NCBI RefSeq assembly: GCF_001668615.1
Contig: NZ_LZMC01000112.1
Coordinates: forward strand, 1-64,000
DNA length: 64,000 nucleotides
Source of the DNA: Mycobacterium sp. 1274761.0
GTDB taxonomy: Bacteria; Actinomycetota; Actinomycetes; Mycobacteriales; Mycobacteriaceae
Reading direction: 5' to 3'
The position numbers were made by a program, and so were the translations under genes. Every line of letters begins with the position of its first letter. Positions within the stretch are counted from its first letter, which is position 1. Positions 59,620 to 64,000 of this stretch are shown piece after piece. Below the pieces are notes generated by a model. That model worked only from the letters and a program-made list of their open reading frames with translations, was not told where the DNA came from and searched no databases.

Positions 59620-60902
59620 GCGGCACACTGGCGATTGTCGGCGCGGGCGCCAAGGCGGTAGCGATCGCGGCCAAGGCCGTGGTCCTGCGTCAGATGGGTT
59701 TCGAGGTGAGCGACGTGGTCGCCATCGAGCGCAGCGGCGTGGCCGCCAACTGGCAGGCCGGTGGCGGTTGGACAGACGGCAGGCAACGCCTGGGCACCAA
59801 TCCCGAGAAGGACGTCGGCTTCCCGTACCGGTCCACCTTGGTGCCCGGCCGCAACAGCGAACTCGATGAGCGGATGCTGCGCTACAGCTGGCAGTCGTTC
59901 CTCGTAGCCACAGGAGAATTCGCGGGGTGGATCGACAGAGGACGACCGGCACCCACCCACGAGACCTGGGCCGGCTATTTGCGCTGGGTCGCCGATGCGG
60001 TGGGAATGACGATCATCCGCGGCGACGTGATCGGGATGTCGGTCCAGGGCTCGCACTGGGTTCTGCACACCCGCGACTCGACCGTATCCGCCGAATCGGT
60101 GTTGATCAGCGGACCCGGGCAGCCAGGCCATTCCATCCTCCCCGGCGACCCGCGCGTGTTGTCGATCGCGCAGTTCTGGCAGCGAGCGGCGGGCCACGAG
60201 CGGATCGTGGCGCCGCGTGTTGCGGTGATCGGGGGCGGGGAGTCCGCGGCGTCGATCCTCAATGAGGTTTTCCACCACAGGTTTTCGGCGATCACGGTTA
60301 TCTCACCGCAGGCCACGCTGTTCACCCGCGGGGAGGGCTTCTTCGAGAACACCATGTTCTCCGATCCCGCCGAATGGCACAGCCTTACCAGCGCCGAACG
60401 ACGAGATGCCATTTCCCGCACCGACCGCGGCGTGTTCTCGGCGCGCGTTCAGGAATCGCTGCTCGCCGATGACAGGATCAGGCACCTGAGAGGTCGCGTC
60501 GCACATGCCGTCGACTACAACGGCCAGATCCGTATCACGTTGCAGACTGACAGCTACGGCGAGCGCGCCGAAACCGTCCACGGTTTCGATCTGGTGATCG
60601 ACGGCTCCGGCGCGGACTCACTGTGGTTCACCTCGCTTCTGCGCCAGGACGCACTCGATCTCCTGGAGCTGGGCCTGGGCGGCCCGGTCACCAGAGAGCG
60701 ACTCGAGGGGTCGATCGCACACGATTTATCAGTTACCGGGGTGACACCGAAGCTTTTCCTGCCGAATCTGGCCGGCCTCAATGAGGGCCCCGGCTTCCCG
60801 AACCTGAGCTGTTTGGGGCGTATGTCCGAACGCGTGCTGGGCGCGGACGCGGGCGCTGCCGAAACCCCGACGAAGAGAAGCGATGAGTATCAACCCATTT
60901 GA
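59616..60902 (+). CDS. mbtG: Lysine/ornithine N-monooxygenase MbtG
   Basis: A 428-residue flavin- and NADPH-dependent hydroxylase producing the N-hydroxy group of mycobactin's hydroxamates. It closely resembles M. tuberculosis MbtG: LAIVGAGAKAVAIAAKA (FAD GxGxxx), WQAGGGWTDGRQRLGT, EKDVGFPYRS, VAVIGGGESAASILNE (NADPH site) and SRTDRGVFSARVQE. Length agrees. ATG overlaps the NRPS stop; the last 20 bases overlap mbtH. Its presence beside an A domain with an acidic pocket supports a hydroxamate siderophore. Confidence 0.95.
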   Translation: MSGTLAIVGAGAKAVAIAAKAVVLRQMGFEVSDVVAIERSGVAANWQAGGGWTDGRQRLGTNPEKDVGFPYRSTLVPGRNSELDERMLRYSWQSFLVATGEFAGWIDRGRPAPTHETWAGYLRWVADAVGMTIIRGDVIGMSVQGSHWVLHTRDSTVSAESVLISGPGQPGHSILPGDPRVLSIAQFWQRAAGHERIVAPRVAVIGGGESAASILNEVFHHRFSAITVISPQATLFTRGEGFFENTMFSDPAEWHSLTSAERRDAISRTDRGVFSARVQESLLADDRIRHLRGRVAHAVDYNGQIRITLQTDSYGERAETVHGFDLVIDGSGADSLWFTSLLRQDALDLLELGLGGPVTRERLEGSIAHDLSVTGVTPKLFLPNLAGLNEGPGFPNLSCLGRMSERVLGADAGAAETPTKRSDEYQPI

Positions 60903-61089
60903 CGACGGCGGCACGTTCTGCGTCCTGGTCAACGACGAGGAACGACTGTGGCCGACATTTAGACCCATGCCCGACGGTTGGCGGGTCGCCTTCGGCGCGG
61001 ACACCCGCGGTAGCTGCTTGGAGTTCGTCGAGCAGAGCTGGACCGACATGCGGCCGAGGAGCCCTCGCGAGGCGATGGTCGACGGCTAG
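60883..61089 (+). CDS. mbtH: MbtH-like NRPS chaperone
   Basis: A 68-residue MbtH family protein that binds and activates NRPS adenylation domains. The family signature is complete: NPFDDGGTFCVLVNDEERLWP, then GWRVAFGADTRGSCLEFVE and WTDMRPRSPREAM, with the conserved tryptophans. The start lies inside mbtG. Its TAG shares the palindromic CTAG with the stop of the convergent mbtD-like gene. Confidence 0.95.
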   Translation: MSINPFDDGGTFCVLVNDEERLWPTFRPMPDGWRVAFGADTRGSCLEFVEQSWTDMRPRSPREAMVDG

Positions 61090-64000
61090 CTCGCGCCCAG
61101 TCGGGCCAGCACTTTTTCGATGGAGGCTCCGCCGAGTAGATCCGCCACCTCGAGATCGTGGTCGAACTCGACCTTGACCCGACGGCGGACCTCCAACGCC
61201 TGCAACGAATCGAGACCGATCGCCACCATCGGAACGGTCTTGTCTATCGCTTCCACCCCGTCGACGCCGATGGTCTCGGCGAGCAGCTTCAGAAACCGTT
61301 TGGACAGTTCGGCATCGTCACCGGCAGCCGGGAGCTCGGCCGCGGGCCGTGACTCCAACTGCGCCAGCAATTCGCCTCGGCCGCACGTTTCGAGCACTGA
61401 GCGGGCGCGGTCTGAGTCGAACGCCGCGACGATGGCATTGCGTCGCAGCGGATTCATCCCGACGGCCAGCGCGTCGGCCGGACGCATCGGGATGACGCCG
61501 AGATTGGCCAACATGGCGGCAGCGGACCCGTCCTCGTCGGCATGGACGTTCCAATGCCCCCACTGCAGCGAAATACAGTTCACACCCTCGGATTGCAGCG
61601 ACAGGGCCAGCGCGTCCAGCATCCGGTTTGATGCGGCATAGAGGATCATGCCGCGGCCGCCGACGGTGGCCGAAATCGACGAGCACAGCAGCACCCGGCC
61701 GTCACGGGTGCGCGGAAACACCTCGAGCAGGCGCGAGATGCCGACCACCTTGCCCTGAAGCGCCGCATCAACGGCGGCGGAGGTGATGTCCTCGAGCTCG
61801 ACGCCCGAATAGTCCACAGCGGCATGGATGATCAGATCCGCGGGATCGTCACGGTGCAGCTCTGCCAGCGTCGAGACCGCGTCCGCGTCCGTGATGTCGC
61901 ATCTGTCCACCCGGATCTGCGCCTTTGTGGCAGACCGGATGCGCCGCAGTCGATCAGCAACCGCGACGGTTTTTCCCGATCTGTTCACCAACGTGATCCG
62001 CCCGGCGCCGCGGCGGGCGAAGTGCTCGCAGAACTCCAGGCCGAGGTGTCCGGCGCCGCCGACGATGAGGACGTGCGCCGGTAACGTCGTGTCCGGATCG
62101 ACAATCGTGGCGTCGGGCGCGACGACTCTCTTGGCGTACAGTCCGCCATCGCGCAGGGCGAGCTCCGACTCCTCCCGGGTATGCACCGCCGACACGATCG
62201 CCGCACCCGCGTCTGCGGCGCCCAACCCCCCGGGCAGGTCAAGGTGGCGGAAACGCACGCCGGGATGTTGTGCGCCGAGACTGCGGAAGCCTGCGCTGGC
62301 CGCTGCGTGCACGAGGTTCGGCGGCGGGTCTGCCGCGAGGACCGCCTCACCGCCCACCGTCACCAGCCAGCATGCGCTCACCGTGTCGCTGATTCCGCGC
62401 CACCAGGTGTGTTCACCGAAGAACGTCGTCACCTCGGCCGCGGCCCTCGCGACGTCGCGTTGCGACGACGGCGGAAGAAGGACGACGTAAGTGTCCAGGT
62501 CGGCGCTCACGTGATCGATCAGCGCAGCGGTCGCACCGGTTTGGGTCGCCGCGTCTACGACCGCCGCGACGAGCTCGGCGCAGGCTCCGGTGTGATCGAC
62601 GATCCCGATCGAACGCGGAGGGACAAGTGTGCGGCGCGACAACCGAACCCAGTCTTCGACGAGCAGCCGCGCAGGTGTCGGTTTGGCCGTCGGCTGCTGT
62701 GGCACCGGCGGCGCTGTGGTGACGGTGGCATAGGGCTGCCACAGGTGGACCCGAGCCATGGGCGCATTGGGAAAGTCCATCAGCGGCAGGGCAGTCCGGC
62801 CATCGGGTTCGGCGCGCAAACAGTCCCACGGGTAGTCCGCATGGTGCACCGCCAGGGTCGCCAGGTTGCGCGTCAGCACTCCGAGGTCGGCGGCCGCCCG
62901 GTCGGAGGTACCCACCACCAACGCCGGTTGCTCGCACTCGACACCGCGGAGGTTCTCGTGGATTGCAAGCTGAAGCGTCGGGTGTTCGGCGAGTTCGACG
63001 AACGTGTTGACCCCCAGCGCCGTCGCGGCGGCGATCGCCTTGTCGAAGCGGACGACGTTGCGCAGGTTCAGAAACCAGTACTCGTCGGCGGGCATGTCGA
63101 TGGGAACCGGGCCACCGAGCGTGGCGCCGATGCAGTCGACATCGGTGTCGAGGAACGTCGAATTCTTCAGTCGGTACGCAACGGCCGCACGCAGCTCGTC
63201 GGCGAGCCCGTTCATCATGCTGGTGTGGGCGGGGTAGGAAACGCCGATCACGCGCGCGAACACGGCTCGTTCGGCTACCTCGTCGACGATCGCCTGCACA
63301 GTGGCGCGATCACCCGAAATACCGTTGATACCAGTGGAATTCACCACAGACAGCTCGGCCCAGCCGCAGCGGCGCGCGAGCAGGTCGTCGCACGTGTCGC
63401 GGTCGGCCGCGATGACGGCCATCGCATAGTCGCCAGAGGCGACCTCGTCGGCGGCGCGGGCGCGGCTCCCGACGACGAGTGTGGCGTCGGCAAGCGATAC
63501 CGCACCGCAGACGTAGGCCGCCGCGATCTCACCCTGGCTGTGGCCGACGGTGACATGCGGGCTGAGGCCAAACGATCGCCACATCGCGGCGAGCGCGGCC
63601 ATCTGCGTAAACAAGGCCGGCTGGACGGTACATGCGCCGTTGCCCGGAACATTGTCATCGAGAAGGTATTTCAGCGGCGATTCACCGAAGTGGTGCTCGA
63701 ACGCCTCCGCGCAGCGGTCGACTTCGGCACGGTATGCGGGCACCGATTCGTAGAAGAGCCGGCCCATACCCGGCCGTTGGCTGCCTTGGCCGGGAAACAC
63801 CAACCCGACGCGGCGCGCCGTGGCCGGCGTATTCGTTCGGACCACCAAAGGGTGTTCACGGCCATCGGCGACGGCCCGCAGCGCGCTGCTGAGATCGTCT
63901 GCGCCTGCAACCATCGCCAGCGCACGATACCGGCGCGCGACACGGACGCGGAAGATCATGTCGGCGATCCGGTCGGGCGCCACTTCGGGATGTTCCTGCA
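61086..64000 (-). CDS. mbtD: MbtD-like polyketide synthase (AT-KR-ACP), N-terminus outside the window
   Basis: At least 971 residues; the frame is open to the window edge, so the true start lies beyond 64000. Domains in order: acyltransferase with FPGQGSQRPGM and GHSQGEIAAAY (catalytic Ser), ketoreductase with LIVGGAGHLGLEFCEHFARR and the Ser/Tyr/Asn set (CSSISATVGGRGMILYAASN), and a C-terminal acyl carrier protein with IGLDSLQALEVRRR (phosphopantetheine Ser). No ketosynthase is seen, as in M. tuberculosis MbtD, which relies on MbtC. MbtD helps extend the mycobactin hydroxybutyrate unit. It is encoded opposite to, and converges on, mbtH, unlike the M. tuberculosis mbt order. Confidence 0.9.
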   Translation of the reverse strand, partial: QEHPEVAPDRIADMIFRVRVARRYRALAMVAGADDLSSALRAVADGREHPLVVRTNTPATARRVGLVFPGQGSQRPGMGRLFYESVPAYRAEVDRCAEAFEHHFGESPLKYLLDDNVPGNGACTVQPALFTQMAALAAMWRSFGLSPHVTVGHSQGEIAAAYVCGAVSLADATLVVGSRARAADEVASGDYAMAVIAADRDTCDDLLARRCGWAELSVVNSTGINGISGDRATVQAIVDEVAERAVFARVIGVSYPAHTSMMNGLADELRAAVAYRLKNSTFLDTDVDCIGATLGGPVPIDMPADEYWFLNLRNVVRFDKAIAAATALGVNTFVELAEHPTLQLAIHENLRGVECEQPALVVGTSDRAAADLGVLTRNLATLAVHHADYPWDCLRAEPDGRTALPLMDFPNAPMARVHLWQPYATVTTAPPVPQQPTAKPTPARLLVEDWVRLSRRTLVPPRSIGIVDHTGACAELVAAVVDAATQTGATAALIDHVSADLDTYVVLLPPSSQRDVARAAAEVTTFFGEHTWWRGISDTVSACWLVTVGGEAVLAADPPPNLVHAAASAGFRSLGAQHPGVRFRHLDLPGGLGAADAGAAIVSAVHTREESELALRDGGLYAKRVVAPDATIVDPDTTLPAHVLIVGGAGHLGLEFCEHFARRGAGRITLVNRSGKTVAVADRLRRIRSATKAQIRVDRCDITDADAVSTLAELHRDDPADLIIHAAVDYSGVELEDITSAAVDAALQGKVVGISRLLEVFPRTRDGRVLLCSSISATVGGRGMILYAASNRMLDALALSLQSEGVNCISLQWGHWNVHADEDGSAAAMLANLGVIPMRPADALAVGMNPLRRNAIVAAFDSDRARSVLETCGRGELLAQLESRPAAELPAAGDDAELSKRFLKLLAETIGVDGVEAIDKTVPMVAIGLDSLQALEVRRRVKVEFDHDLEVADLLGGASIEKVLARLGAS

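Overview
The window is GC-rich actinobacterial DNA with short intergenic gaps, many 4-base stop/start overlaps and many GTG starts. Gene content and order (fmt-rsmB-rpe-ribD, P55/lprG, ribE-ribBA-ribH, uvrC-rapZ-yvcK-whiA, gap-pgk-tpiA-secG, pgl-opcA-zwf-tal-tkt, ctaB, mptB, the sufR-led suf operon, mbtG/mbtH/mbtD) identify a Mycobacterium (Mycolicibacterium) species. A ppc gene, an intein-free SufB and a siderophore locus arranged unlike M. tuberculosis point to an environmental, probably fast-growing species. I see no rRNA, tRNA, CRISPR array, prophage or intact insertion sequence.

Layout. 1-12500: translation (fmt, rsmB), rpe and the riboflavin pathway (ribD, ribE, ribBA, ribH), interrupted by a minus-strand ABC/PfpI operon and the P55-lprG cell-envelope lipid export pair. 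12500-15000: GNAT acetyltransferase and lipoprotein gamma-glutamyltranspeptidase. 14884-19911: uvrC, rapZ, yvcK, whiA. 19951-23317: a large adenylate cyclase/NB-ARC-type protein and a solute-binding-like protein with no signal peptide. 23390-37258: central carbon metabolism, with lower glycolysis plus secG and ppc on the plus strand, and the pentose phosphate enzymes pgl, opcA, zwf, tal and tkt on the minus strand. 37467-45801: heme A synthesis (ctaB, ctaA), quinone reductase, ATP-grasp, an ABC exporter, mptB and an MDR reductase. 45981-52201: the complete SUF Fe-S assembly operon. 52206-56503: a frameshifted 13E12-type DUF222/HNH gene behind an SOS box, a methyltransferase, an MFS transporter and a membrane protein. 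56694-64000: an iron-regulated mycobactin-type siderophore locus with an IdeR box, a C-A NRPS, mbtG and mbtH, converging on an mbtD-like AT-KR-ACP polyketide synthase that runs off the window.

Regulation visible in the sequence. Many starts sit 6-7 bases downstream of a TANNNT-type -10 hexamer, the signature of leaderless mycobacterial transcripts, and I used this to choose starts. Palindromes consistent with SufR, LexA, IdeR and a BlaI-like repressor (at both ctaA and ctaB) lie at the expected promoters.

The most unusual structures are two intergenic elements built from tiny, translationally coupled open frames. One is a four-copy 29-base tandem array between rapZ and yvcK, each full copy encoding MSFSAREEDK with its own ribosome binding site. 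The other is an 82-base element between zwf and opcA. They share the core CGCACGCGAGGAG and resemble mycobacterial interspersed repetitive units (MIRUs) in design.
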